The notes below the pieces were generated by a model. That model worked only from the letters and a program-made list of their open reading frames with translations, did not search any database and was not told the origin of the DNA. From positions 60,315-124,314 of the forward strand of contig NZ_KB899704.1 of the NCBI RefSeq assembly GCF_000378445.1: 64,000 nucleotides of DNA, read 5' to 3'. Of this stretch, positions 8,150-19,998 are shown in pieces. The position numbers and the translations under genes are program-made. Positions within the stretch are counted from its first letter, which is position 1, and every line of letters begins with the position of its first letter. This DNA is from Deinococcus aquatilis DSM 23025. GTDB lineage: Bacteria > Deinococcota > Deinococci > Deinococcales > Deinococcaceae.

Positions 8150-8566
8150 TTAGGAAACTTCTGGAGCCAGCCGGTCCCGCAGAGTGATCAGCAATTCCTC
8201 TGCTCGCTCGTAGCCGGGCCGCAGGTACACCATGGCAAAGGTCGTCCAGTCCTGCACGGCGGCCACTTCCTGTTCGCCGTCCAAGAGCTTGAGATGGGGA
8301 TAGACCCCGTATTCCACGAAACAGTCAAAGTCGTGGGCAATCTCTTCTAAGGCCAGTGTGTTCGTGTCCGTCCAGGTCAGGGTATAGGGCAAAGCGAAGC
8401 AGGGCTTGCCGCAACTTCCACCGAGGCCGATCAGGGGCAACCCGGCCACCTCCTGCGGAATCTGGCGCTGCTGAGTCCGCTCCAGGAAGGCGGCACGGTC
8501 ACGGGCAAGGGCTTTGCTGGGCAGTTTCTGGGCAGCGAGCCAGGGACCGACAGTGAGTTTGGTCAT
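8150..8566 (-). CDS. Conserved protein of unknown function linked to CopA (copy 1)
   Basis: A 138-residue protein I do not recognise as a named family. No signal peptide or membrane helix is seen, so it is probably cytoplasmic. Its most notable segment is [19 protein letters not shown] with a CxxxC pair near residues 52-56; another is [12 protein letters not shown]. It lies 18 bases after copA and is read with it. A paralog at 34491 sits in the same place after the second copA, with the CxxxC and flanks kept. Conserved placement suggests a role in copper handling, for example as a chaperone or sensor; that is inference. Confidence 0.8.
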   Translation of the reverse strand: MTKLTVGPWLAAQKLPSKALARDRAAFLERTQQRQIPQEVAGLPLIGLGGSCGKPCFALPYTLTWTDTNTLALEEIAHDFDCFVEYGVYPHLKLLDGEQEVAAVQDWTTFAMVYLRPGYERAEELLITLRDRLAPEVS

Positions 8567-8584
8567 GGGAGTCTCCAGGGAGAA

Positions 8585-11092
<2,508 letters not shown>

Positions 11093-11101
11093 GTTGCCTC
11101 C

Positions 11102-11156
11102 TATCCCCCCAGAGAGGGTACGGATGCAGCATAGAACAGAGGTTTTTGTTTTTCAA
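11102..11156 (-). promoter_or_regulatory. copA1 promoter with CsoR-type operator
   Basis: In the coding direction TTGAAA (11151-11156), a 17-bp spacer and TATGCT (11128-11133). Just downstream lies TATCCCCCC..GAGGGTA (11102-11120, plus-strand reading), an interrupted C/G inverted repeat of the CsoR type. GGAGG precedes the GTG start. Confidence 0.7.
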
Positions 11157-11197
11157 GCTCTCAAGCCCTGATGGGGCGTATTTTCAACAGAGAAGTC

Positions 11198-11226
11198 TTG
11201 ACACCCCCCCTCCTGGGATTTACAAT
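11198..11226 (+). promoter_or_regulatory. copZ1 promoter, leaderless, with CsoR-type operator in the spacer
   Basis: TTGACA (11198-11203), a 17-bp spacer and TACAAT (11221-11226), then six bases to the copZ ATG at 11233. The spacer is the C-rich/GGG operator-like sequence, so a bound repressor would block polymerase directly. The copZ2 promoter has the same arrangement. Confidence 0.8.
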
Positions 11227-11232
11227 TCAGGC

Positions 11233-11445
11233 ATGACAAAGCAGACCATTGAACTGACGGTATCGGGGATGACCTGTGGCCACTGCGAGAAAGCCGTGCA
11301 GGGCGCCCTGAAGAGCGTGCCCGGCGTGCAGGACGTGCGTGTCGATCTCAAAGGCGGGACGGCGACGGTGCAGGGAGAGGCGGATCCTCAGGCCCTGATC
11401 GCGGCCGTGACCGAAGAGGGCTACCTTGCCCAAGTCCGCGCCTAA
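11233..11445 (+). CDS. copZ: Copper chaperone CopZ (copy 1)
   Basis: A 70-residue single HMA-domain protein with the Cu(I) site GMTCGHC at residues 12-18 and the ferredoxin-like HMA pattern through VRVDLKGGTATVQGEADPQALIAAVTEEGY. It delivers Cu(I) to CopA in the cytoplasm. The ATG is fixed by the near-consensus promoter, whose predicted start point coincides with the initiation codon. The downstream csoR reading frame begins inside or directly after this gene. Confidence 0.93.
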   Translation: MTKQTIELTVSGMTCGHCEKAVQGALKSVPGVQDVRVDLKGGTATVQGEADPQALIAAVTEEGYLAQVRA

Positions 11446-11743
11446 GGTGACCACGCCTCATGTCCATGGGCATCTGTGCATGCCCGAAGACGCCCGCAAA
11501 CGGGCCGCCCGGCGGCTGAAGATCGCCCGCGGCCATCTGGACAGCATCGTGACCATGCTGGACAAAGAAGACGCCTACTGCGTGGATGTCCTGCGTCAGC
11601 TCAAGGCCGTGCAAGGGGCCCTGTCGGGGGCCGGAGAAGTGGTGTTGCGCGGTCATCTTGAGGCCCACGTCGCGACAGCGTCGACCCGCGGTGACAGCGT
11701 TGAAATCGTGGAAGAGCTGATGGAAGCCCTTAAATACACCTGA
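11426..11743 (+). CDS. csoR: CsoR/RcnR-family copper-sensing repressor (copy 1)
   Basis: A 105-residue all-helical metal-sensing repressor (DUF156). Metal ligands appear as Cys in YCVDVLRQ and the pair in GHLEAH, giving a Cys-His-His set instead of the more common Cys-His-Cys; the CsoR of Thermus thermophilus is known to have Cys-His-His. The start is either a TTG at 11426 overlapping copZ or a GTG at 11447 just after its stop; the second CsoR uses GTG. Cotranscribed with copZ and ended by a terminator, it likely represses both copZ-csoR and copA. Confidence 0.9.
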   Translation: MPKSAPKVTTPHVHGHLCMPEDARKRAARRLKIARGHLDSIVTMLDKEDAYCVDVLRQLKAVQGALSGAGEVVLRGHLEAHVATASTRGDSVEIVEELMEALKYT

Positions 11744-11762
11744 AGGACGACAGCTTGAATTC

Positions 11763-11795
11763 GGGGCGGCCCTTGGGCCGTCCTTTCGTTTGGCC
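11763..11795 (+). terminator. Intrinsic terminator of copZ-csoR (copy 1)
   Basis: The stem GGGGCGGCCC/GGGCCGTCC (11763-11772 with 11775-11783) is followed by TTTCGTTT, about 20 bases after the csoR stop. Confidence 0.75.
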
Positions 11796-11934
11796 CAGGG
11801 AAGGCCCACAGGCCTCCTGTTCATACCGGGTGCAGCTTCCCGTTACGCCAAGATCACCGAGACGCCTGTGGCCGCTCCACAGCTCGCCCATCCGCTTGCG
11901 GCCAACAGCACCCACCTGAACCCCACAAACGTGT

Positions 11935-13050
11935 TCAAGCGACTGGATGCGGAGCCCCAGTGGTCTGTTTGGTGAGCGGAGCCATCCAGCAAAACGTGCT
12001 GCCCTGAGGTGTCGTGGACACCACCTGTACGTCTCCCTGCATGGCGCGGGCCAGCCCACGCGCGATCGTCAGCCCCACGCCGCTGCCCTCACCGCGCCTC
12101 CGGGAGGCGTCTGCACGGAAGAAGCGCTCGAACACCCGTTCCGTATGCTCTGGGGCGATTCCCGTGCCGCTGTCCTCCACCAGGAAAATCACTTGCCCAG
12201 GCTGAACCGTGACCCGCAGCTGAACACCGCGGCCTTCAGGGGTATGCCGCAGGGCATTGCCCAACAGGTTCGCCAGAATCTGCTGCCCCCGCTCCGGATC
12301 AATCCAGACCCAGAGCGGCGAGTCTGGGTAAGTCACCTGCAACGTCACCTGCCTGCTTTCAAAAGGCAGTTCATAGCGCTCCTGGGCTTGCCGCAGCACT
12401 TCATCCACCGCCACCGCACGCGGATGCAGATCGACCTGACCCGCTTCAACGCGGCTGACGACGGTCAAGTCCTCCACCAAGCGTTCCATGACCGCCAGTT
12501 CCCGCTGAATGCTGGTGATGGCCTGTGACGTGGGAAAGATGCCGTCCTCCGCAGCCTCCGCATAGCCGCGCGCAGCCGCCACAGGCGTCCGCAACTCATG
12601 GCCGACGTTCCCGATCAATTCCACCCGGCTCTCCTCCACCCGTTGCAACGTCGTCGCCATCATGTTGAATGACCGTGCCAGATCCGCCAGTTCGTCATGT
12701 CCTGCCGTTGGCAGGCGCCGGGCATACTCACCGCTGGCAATGGCCCCGCTCCCCGCCTGCAAGACCCGAACCGAAGCAGTTACCCGCCGAGCGGCCACCC
12801 AGGCGGTCAACGTCGCCACGATGAGCGCCACGGGCAGCGCCACAATCAGCGCGCGCGTCAACGTTGCCCGCATGCCTGCCGCCAGATCCGTCCGCAAGCT
12901 TTCGCCCTCAGGACCGATCATGGCGGCCATCTCCTCCACATGGTGGCGAATAAACGGAAGGGCGGCCAATTCAGCGGCTGAAATCAACACGGCCCCCATG
13001 ATGACCACCACCACCAGATGGTGAAGCAACAGGCGTGCAAACAGTTTCAT
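11935..13050 (-). CDS. Membrane sensor histidine kinase (copy 1)
   Basis: A 371-residue two-component kinase. Two membrane helices (about 12-33 and 66-88) flank a very short exported loop of some 30 residues containing HH, followed by HAMP (about 88-140), HisKA with the phospho-acceptor His151 in VGHELRTPVAAA, and an HATPase domain with N box NLLGNALRHTP, G1 DSGTGIAP and GSGVGLTIARGL. Its start directly follows the response-regulator stop. The short loop suggests sensing of a small ligand or membrane state rather than a large domain. It is the last gene of the lgt operon, with a close paralog at 47525. Confidence 0.92.
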   Translation of the reverse strand: MKLFARLLLHHLVVVVIMGAVLISAAELAALPFIRHHVEEMAAMIGPEGESLRTDLAAGMRATLTRALIVALPVALIVATLTAWVAARRVTASVRVLQAGSGAIASGEYARRLPTAGHDELADLARSFNMMATTLQRVEESRVELIGNVGHELRTPVAAARGYAEAAEDGIFPTSQAITSIQRELAVMERLVEDLTVVSRVEAGQVDLHPRAVAVDEVLRQAQERYELPFESRQVTLQVTYPDSPLWVWIDPERGQQILANLLGNALRHTPEGRGVQLRVTVQPGQVIFLVEDSGTGIAPEHTERVFERFFRADASRRRGEGSGVGLTIARGLARAMQGDVQVVSTTPQGSTFCWMAPLTKQTTGAPHPVA

Positions 13051-13716
13051 TCAGCTCTCCCGAAACCGGTAACCCAACCCCCGGAGGGTCTCAATAAATG
13101 TGGGTGCGTCGGCATCGTCTCCCAGTTTGCGGCGAATAGCCGTGATGTGCACGTCCACGACCCGGGTGGTGCCCAGGTAGTCTGGACCCCAGACACGTTC
13201 CAGCAGCCGGTCGCGGGACCATACCATCCCGGGATGCTGGGCCAGCGTGATCAGGAGGTCAAACTCTGTCCGGGACAGGTTGACTGTGTCACCGTTCAGG
13301 GTGATCTGGCGTGACGATACATCCACATCCAACGGGCCGACCACGATCCGTTCACGGATATGAACCCGCCGCAACAGGGCCCGAACCCGCGCCACGACTT
13401 CCCGGGGACTGAACGGCTTCACCATGTAGTCATCCGCCCCGGCATCCAGACCCTGAAGGCGGTTCTCAATTTCTCCCCGGGCCGTCAGCAACAGTACGGG
13501 GAGATCCGGGTGGGTGGTCCGAATGTACTGGGTGAGCTCCACACCGCTGAGGCCCGGAAGCATCCAGTCCAGCACTGCAACATTGGCCCGTGCCAGCAGG
13601 GGAACAGCGGCGATGCCGTCCATGGCGGTCTCAACGATATGCCCTTCCGCACTCAGGTAGGCCTGCAACACTTCGACAATTCCAGGATCGTCGTCCACGA
13701 TCAAGATGGTTGCCAA
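13051..13716 (-). CDS. OmpR/PhoB-family response regulator (copy 1)
   Basis: A 221-residue regulator. The receiver domain has the acidic cluster VDDD (8-10), phospho-acceptor Asp50 in VLDWMLPG, and Lys in VKPFSPREV; the C-terminal winged helix ends LRGLGYRFRES. The TTG at 13716, preceded by AGGGGTGA, gives normal family length. A longer frame up to 13875 overlaps the DUF3105 gene and is similar in both copies only because that gene is conserved. OmpR-class proteins bind tandem repeats spaced by about 11 bp, exactly what precedes lgt and other genes here, so it is a good candidate for that box. Confidence 0.9.
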   Translation of the reverse strand: MATILIVDDDPGIVEVLQAYLSAEGHIVETAMDGIAAVPLLARANVAVLDWMLPGLSGVELTQYIRTTHPDLPVLLLTARGEIENRLQGLDAGADDYMVKPFSPREVVARVRALLRRVHIRERIVVGPLDVDVSSRQITLNGDTVNLSRTEFDLLITLAQHPGMVWSRDRLLERVWGPDYLGTTRVVDVHITAIRRKLGDDADAPTFIETLRGLGYRFRES

Positions 13717-13738
13717 GTCCAGATCACCCCTGTGCCCC

Positions 13739-14232
13739 TCACGCTGTGCCCGACGATCCGCCGGTACAGGGTGCGCCGCGTTCCGGCGTGGTTGATCCCT
13801 GTTCATAGAGCTTGAGGAACGCCCCAATCCGGTCGTCTTGCACGCCATCGACTTTGAGTTGTTTGCCCCAGGCACTCAGGACAATGTCTGAGGACGATTG
13901 AGCCAGAGGCGACACCAGAACGTGGGTTCGGCCCCGCGCCAAGCCTTCCAAGACGGCGACGTCTGCGGCATCCACCTGCGAACCGTAGGTGATCCAAACG
14001 GCTCCATGCTCCAGGCTGTGAACCGCGTACTCGTTGTACACCGGCGCCTGATAGACCGCGCAGTTTTGCCAGGAAGGATTGTGCGGGCCACCCACAGGAG
14101 GCTCCTGAGCATAGATCAGTTTGCCTGGACGGTGGTCACCCGCCGCAAACGAAAACGTTTGAACGCCCTGAATGTTCTGAGACGAGCAGGCCGACAAGAA
14201 GAGCAGGAGGCCCAGACCCAACGTGGGGTGGT

Positions 14233-14236
<4 letters not shown>
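13739..14236 (-). CDS. DUF3105 lipoprotein (copy 1)
   Basis: A 165-residue exported lipoprotein of the DUF3105 family. The lipobox LSAC lies near residue 17 after a short hydrophobic stretch. Conserved residues include YAQEPPVGGPHNPSWQNCAVYQAPVYNEYAVHSLEHGAVWITY, with His and Cys positions that could bind a metal. The ATG at 14236 overlaps the lgt stop and gives the same length as the second copy. The pairing with lgt, the enzyme that lipidates it, is striking. Its function is unknown. Confidence 0.85.
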
Positions 14237-15162
<926 letters not shown>

Positions 15163-15203
15163 GTGGCCTCCGGATGGCGCTGGGCGACTGAAGAACCCGC
15201 TTT

Positions 15204-15235
15204 ACGTTAGATGGCCCGTGTAAACCTTGTGTAAA
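15204..15235 (-). promoter_or_regulatory. Direct-repeat activator box and -10, lgt operon copy 1
   Basis: In the coding direction: TTTACA (15230-15235), 5 bp, TTTACA (15219-15224), 9 bp, TAACGT (15204-15209). The leader of about 35 bases carries GGAGG before lgt. The rest of the gap to 15520 shows no supported gene. Confidence 0.72.
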
Positions 15236-15520
15236 GGTCTGACCGTAGACAGCGCTCTGGGAAACCATCCCCACTCAGGTGTTCTGAATCCTGCACCAAT
15301 CAGGAAAGCACCAGGCCTCCCCCTGTGGTGAGCAGACAAAGGTCGGTTGTCCTGGCGGAACTCTTCGTCAGGTCAGCTCTTGCGTTTCTTCCACGACCAG
15401 ACGAAGCAGTCACAACCGAGCGTTCCACAGGTGATTCACAGTCGCAGCGGGGGTGACTGGGTCTCAGGTTCCTCCTGCCCTCCGTATCCCAGGGATCCAG
15501 TTCAGGCGACGCAACCGTTT

Positions 15521-16603
15521 TTATGTCTGCTTCCCCAACTCTCGCACCACCGTGGCCCCCTGCATCACCCGCACATACGCCAAGCTTCCTTCCGATCTTA
15601 ACAGGCTGCCCGCCTCGTGCACCAACAGTTCCTGGCTGCCCAACTGCACGGTATAGCTGGTATCCCGCCCCCGAAATTCGCGGGAGATGATCCGGACTTC
15701 TCCGCCCTCTGCGGCGTCGCAAAAGGCCAGATGTTCGGCCCGAACACTGAGGAGAACAGGGCCGGAAGCAGGCTGCATCAACGGCACCACTCCCAGCACG
15801 GTGCGGGCCGTTTTGCCTGAAGCGGTGCCGGACAGCAGGTTGCTGCGACCCAAAAAGCTGGCGACAAACGCGGTGCGGGGGGCCGCGTACACTTCCTGCG
15901 GCGTGCCGATCTGCTCAATGTGGCCGCCGCGCATGAGTACCAGGCGGTCACTGAAGGCCAACGCTTCTTCCTGATCGTGCGTGACCAGAAGGGCGGTCGT
16001 GCTGCTCTGGCGCAAAATGGCCCGGACTTCCTGGCGGGTCGAGTGGCGCAGTTGCGCGTCAAGGTTGGAAAAGGGTTCGTCGAGCAGCAGCAGGGCGGGA
16101 CGCGGAGCAAGCGCTCGGGCCAGTGCCACCCGCTGCTGCTGCCCGCCGCTGAGTTGATGCGGCATCCGCGAGGCAAAGATGGTGAGACCCACGAGGGCCA
16201 GCGTTTCCTGAGCACGCGGCAGGCGCTGGGTACGGGGTAGATGACGGAGGCCAAACAGCACGTTGCCCAGGACGTTCAGGTGCGGAAACAACGCGTAATC
16301 CTGAAAGACCAGCCCCACGCCCCGGCGTTCGGGAGGCACGAACGGCGCGGTCATCGAGCGGCCCAGAATCTGGATGCTGCCGCTGTCGGGCTGTTCTAGT
16401 CCCGCGATCAGGCGCAGGGTGGTGGTTTTACCGCAGCCGCTCGGCCCCAGCAGGGTCAGCAACTCTCCGGCCCGCACTTCCAGCGAGATGCCGCCCACCA
16501 CCGCAGGCAGACCCGGCGCGTAGCGTTTGGTCAAGTCAGTCAGGGTCAGAGGGCCGTGCTGGGCAGCGGGCACAGGGCGAACGGGTTCCACAGTGGCAGT
16601 CAT
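15521..16603 (-). CDS. fbpC: Ferric iron ABC transporter, ATP-binding subunit
   Basis: A 360-residue ATPase of the FbpC/PotA group. It has Walker A GPSGCGKTT, the signature LSGGQQQRVALARAL, Walker B LLLLDEPFSNLD and switch His in LVTHDQEEAL, plus a C-terminal TOBE-like regulatory domain. The ATG overlaps the permease stop (ATGA), so the two are coupled. It powers import of iron delivered by the binding protein at 18403. Confidence 0.92.
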   Translation of the reverse strand: MTATVEPVRPVPAAQHGPLTLTDLTKRYAPGLPAVVGGISLEVRAGELLTLLGPSGCGKTTTLRLIAGLEQPDSGSIQILGRSMTAPFVPPERRGVGLVFQDYALFPHLNVLGNVLFGLRHLPRTQRLPRAQETLALVGLTIFASRMPHQLSGGQQQRVALARALAPRPALLLLDEPFSNLDAQLRHSTRQEVRAILRQSSTTALLVTHDQEEALAFSDRLVLMRGGHIEQIGTPQEVYAAPRTAFVASFLGRSNLLSGTASGKTARTVLGVVPLMQPASGPVLLSVRAEHLAFCDAAEGGEVRIISREFRGRDTSYTVQLGSQELLVHEAGSLLRSEGSLAYVRVMQGATVVRELGKQT

Positions 16604-18234
16604 AGCGGGGTTCCTTGCTGGGGGCTGGCTTCAGGGAGGCGGTGCGGTGTGGACTGTTGGCCCTGTGGGCTTGCCTTACCTGTTTCGCGGCGCAAAATAA
16701 GCAGGGTCAGTAACGCTCCGCTGAGCGCCAACGCCAGCGCGTAGGGAGCAGCGGCGGCGTACTGGGCTTCTTCGGTGTACGTCCAGACATTGCGGGCCAG
16801 GGTGTCGAAACCAGTGGGCGAGAGCAGCAGCGTCAACGGCAACTCTTTGAGCACGCTCAGAAACACGAACGCCGCGCTGACCCACAGCCCTGGACGAATC
16901 AGCGGCAGCGTAACCCGGGTCAACGCCTGCAGGGGCGACAGCCCCAGCACCCGCGCCGCTTCCTCCAGTCTGGGAGTGGCGTGGGCCAGACTGGTGCGAA
17001 TCGGCCCCACGGCCTCGGCTACAAAATGCAGCGTATAGGCCGCAATCAGCAGCGGAAAAGTCTGATACAGGCTGGGCGTGACCCGCAAGGAAAAGAACAC
17101 CAGTGCCAGCGCGAACGCCAGCGGCGGCGTGGCATAGCCCAAGTAAGCAGCCCGTTCGGTCAGGCGTGCCCAACGGTGTTGTTGCCCATACCGGCTGCCA
17201 ATGTAAGCCAGCGGGAACGCCAGCAGCGTGGTAGTGATGGCCGCCACCGCAGCGGCTCCCAGCGCGGTCTGGGCAGCCTCCCACAGGTCAACCAGCGCTG
17301 CAGGATCAAAGTCACGGGTCAGCCAGTACACCACCGTGCCCAGAGGCACCACCAACGCCGCGCCTGTCAACAGCAACACCAGCGCCCAGGCTGGAATCAC
17401 TCCCCAGCCCAGGCGCACTGTCGTGGGCTGCCGCGCTCCACCTGGCGAGACCCGCGATAGGGAAACGCCGCGCATCAGGCGGGCTTCCAACAGCAGCACG
17501 GCAGCGGTCAGCACCAACAGCAGTAGCGCCAGCCACGCCGAGTACACCCGGTCATAGGCGGCGGTGTACTGCTGATAAATGGCCGCGCTGAAGGTGGGAT
17601 ACCGCATCAGACTGACCACACTGAAATCCCCCAAGACATGCAGTCCGGTCAGCAGCGCCCCTGAGAGCCACGCCGGGCGCAAATGCGGCACAGTGACGGA
17701 CAAGAAGGTCTGCCAAGGCGTGCGTCCCAGCAACCGCGCCGCCTCTTCCAAGCTTGGGTCTTGCGTCCGCAACGCGGCGTGCAGATTCAGGAACAGGTAC
17801 GGAAAGGTAAAGAGCGTCAGCACGCCCAGTGCTCCCCAGAATCCACTCGGTCCCGGCCAGTTGATGCCGGTCAGGGCCTGAATGGTGCCGCCGAATCCAC
17901 TGGCCGCAATGAGAGCGTAGGCGCCCACATACCCCGGAATGGCCAGCGGCAATACGCCCAACAACATCAGGAAGCGTCGGGGCCGAAAATCAGTCCGGGT
18001 CGCCAAAAAAGCCAGTGGCAGGGCGACGGCGGTGGTGCAGGCCAAGACCGCCGCCGTTAACCCCAGCGTGTTCCCTGCCAACTCCAGATTGCGGGTGCGG
18101 AACACAATTTCCCGCAGTTCGCTGGCCTCTGCTCCGAAGGCCCGGAACACCAGGTAGGCCAGCGGCAACAGCACGCCCAACACCGTCAGAACGGCGGGCA
18201 ACAGCAGCAGCAGGGGGGGACGGCGCGAGATCAC
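16600..18234 (-). CDS. fbpB: Ferric iron ABC transporter, fused permease
   Basis: A 544-residue permease with about twelve helices in two homologous halves, as in FbpB. Each half has an EAA coupling loop: EEAARLLGRTPWQTFLSVTVPHLRPAW and EEAARVLGLSPLQALTRVTLPLIRPGLW. It forms the membrane channel for the substrate from the periplasmic binding protein. It lies 168 bases downstream of the binding protein; a weak GCGGCTCT-type hairpin sits in that gap and may reduce expression of the downstream genes. Confidence 0.92.
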   Translation of the reverse strand: MISRRPPLLLLLPAVLTVLGVLLPLAYLVFRAFGAEASELREIVFRTRNLELAGNTLGLTAAVLACTTAVALPLAFLATRTDFRPRRFLMLLGVLPLAIPGYVGAYALIAASGFGGTIQALTGINWPGPSGFWGALGVLTLFTFPYLFLNLHAALRTQDPSLEEAARLLGRTPWQTFLSVTVPHLRPAWLSGALLTGLHVLGDFSVVSLMRYPTFSAAIYQQYTAAYDRVYSAWLALLLLVLTAAVLLLEARLMRGVSLSRVSPGGARQPTTVRLGWGVIPAWALVLLLTGAALVVPLGTVVYWLTRDFDPAALVDLWEAAQTALGAAAVAAITTTLLAFPLAYIGSRYGQQHRWARLTERAAYLGYATPPLAFALALVFFSLRVTPSLYQTFPLLIAAYTLHFVAEAVGPIRTSLAHATPRLEEAARVLGLSPLQALTRVTLPLIRPGLWVSAAFVFLSVLKELPLTLLLSPTGFDTLARNVWTYTEEAQYAAAAPYALALALSGALLTLLILRRETGKASPQGQQSTPHRLPEASPQQGTPL

Positions 18235-18402
18235 AGAGAACTAAGTTATCAGAGCGGGTTAATAAGGAATGCGGGCGAGATGTCCCGTGGGTGCCGCTGC
18301 TGAGAGCAGGCAGGACGGAAAAGCGGCTCTCTCCCCGAATGGGACAGAACCGCCTGGAATTTAACGCTTGAGGGCCGGAGTCATCTCTCCACCCCAGTCC
18401 GC

Positions 18403-19401
18403 TTACAGCAGTCCAGCGTCGCGCAGCAGCTTCTGCGCCTTCTCGATGTTCTTGGGCAGCACGGTGGGATCGATGCGGGGGCTGCGCTTGATAATGTCGG
18501 CGTAGGGCAGCATGGTTGTAGGCTGCAAAATGTTGCCGATCACGGGGTACTCAAAGTTCACGCTCAGGAAGAACGTCTGGGCGTCCTTGGACACCAGCGC
18601 TTGCAGCAGCCGCACGGCGGCCCGCTGGTTCTTGCTGGTCTTCAGGATGCCCGCGCCTGTCGCGTTCCCGAGGTTGCCGATGTCGCCGTTCTTGAAGAAG
18701 TAGGTTTCGATGGGGTAGCTCAGCCGGTTCACGCGCTGGATGTAGTAATGGTTGGTGAGGGCCACGTCGATTTCTCCGGCCCGCATGGCTTCCAACATGC
18801 CCACGTTGCTGGTTTTGTAATCCTTGGGTTGCAGCGCCTTCATGCCCTCGATCCACGTTTTGGTGGTCGCTTCGCCGTATTTAGAGATCATGGCGGCCAG
18901 GAAATCCTGAAAGCTGGGGTAGCTGACCGTCCAGCCAATGCGTCCCTTCAGGCTGGTCATCTTGGGCAAGTCCAGCACGCTGTCGGGCAGGTCGGCGGGC
19001 TTAATTTTGGCGGTGTTGTAAGCCAGCGTTCGGAACCGGACAGTCGTGGGCAGCCAAGTGCGGTTGTCGGGCAAATAGTCGTCTGACACGTTGCGGGTCA
19101 GCGCAGTGCCCAGCTTGGAAAACTTGCCTTCAGCGGCCAGTTCACCCAGTGCGCCGACGGAGTTGCCCCAGTAAACGTCGGCTGGACTGCGTGCGCCCTC
19201 TTCCCGAATGGCGGCCACCAACTGCGCGTCGGTACCGTAACGCACGTTGACCTTGATGCCCGTCTGCTTTTCAAACTGCTGCACGACTGGATCGACGAAC
19301 GTTTTGGCACGGCCAGAGTAGATGGTCAGGCTGGTGTTGGACTGGGCAAGGCTGGTTCCAGCCAGGAGCAGGGCGGTGGTGGCGAGTAGGACAAGCTTCA
19401 T
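18403..19401 (-). CDS. fbpA: Ferric iron ABC transporter, substrate-binding protein
   Basis: A 332-residue secreted binding protein of the FbpA/FutA family. It has a signal peptide ending in TSLAQ and the typical opening LTIYSGRAKTFVDPVVQQFEKQTGIKVNVRYG. The tyrosine-rich iron ligand region appears as NHYYIQRVN. A TAGGAT -10 six bases before the ATG suggests a leaderless transcript. An imperfect inverted repeat (AATCC/GGATT) upstream could bind a Fur- or DtxR-type regulator, not proven. Iron import on a metal-resistance replicon could offset iron displacement by copper. Confidence 0.9.
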   Translation of the reverse strand: MKLVLLATTALLLAGTSLAQSNTSLTIYSGRAKTFVDPVVQQFEKQTGIKVNVRYGTDAQLVAAIREEGARSPADVYWGNSVGALGELAAEGKFSKLGTALTRNVSDDYLPDNRTWLPTTVRFRTLAYNTAKIKPADLPDSVLDLPKMTSLKGRIGWTVSYPSFQDFLAAMISKYGEATTKTWIEGMKALQPKDYKTSNVGMLEAMRAGEIDVALTNHYYIQRVNRLSYPIETYFFKNGDIGNLGNATGAGILKTSKNQRAAVRLLQALVSKDAQTFFLSVNFEYPVIGNILQPTTMLPYADIIKRSPRIDPTVLPKNIEKAQKLLRDAGLL

Positions 19402-19954
19402 GCGCCAATCCTAAGTAAAACAATCGGATTAGTGAGGGATGAATGTCCCGAACTTTGGTTGATGCCTTCCGAAGGGGCGGCTGTAGACCGGAGGCCCTTG
19501 ACGAATCAGGCGGAGCGTCGATGACAGGACAGAGCAACTTTGGGGACGCGGACCTCCAAGACTGTTCCAGCCACCGTGTTGGCAGGCTCAGGTGAACTTG
19601 TTGGCTTGCAGTTACACAGCATCCGAGCACCGGTACAAGCCACTGAGGTGTTCACGGTCACCTATCCGGAGCTTGAAGAGGGCGGCTACGTTTTGACTAT
19701 CGGCTGGTTGCAGGCTTTCAAGTTTTAAGGCTTCAATGGTAGCGAGGTCGGACGGATAGGTCTGGTGGTGGGTGGGGATCTTGTCTTTGGGCATGTAAGG
19801 GTTCTTCCGCCGGCTCCAGTGGAGGCTCAGGCGGGCACACAGTATTGCTCAGAACCGTACGCTGGGGATCGCTCAAGCACCCGAGACTCAGCCCGGACAG
19901 TCTGCGTTTTGACCCAGAGACCAGTCTCCTCGCCTAAGACTTGCCCTCACCTCA
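19402..19954. other. Noncoding interval
   Basis: Beyond the fbpA promoter (about 19402-19435) I see no gene, RNA or element that I can support. Short open frames in several phases have no recognisable similarity. Confidence 0.5.
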
Positions 19955-19980
19955 AGGGGGCATCGCTGGAGATGCCCCCT
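19955..19980 (-). terminator. Hairpin downstream of tyrosinase/vWA gene
   Basis: AGGGGGCATC/GATGCCCCCT with a 6-base loop (19955-19964, 19971-19980) lies just after the stop of the minus-strand gene. The perfect stem fits a terminator although only TT follows. Confidence 0.6.
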
Positions 19981-19998
19981 CTCCACTTCAGGCTGGCC

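Noticed and set aside
13717..13875. 53-residue N-terminal extension of the response regulator, also seen in copy 2
   Set aside because: It overlaps the DUF3105 coding region, which explains its conservation, and family length plus AGGGGTGA favour the TTG start.
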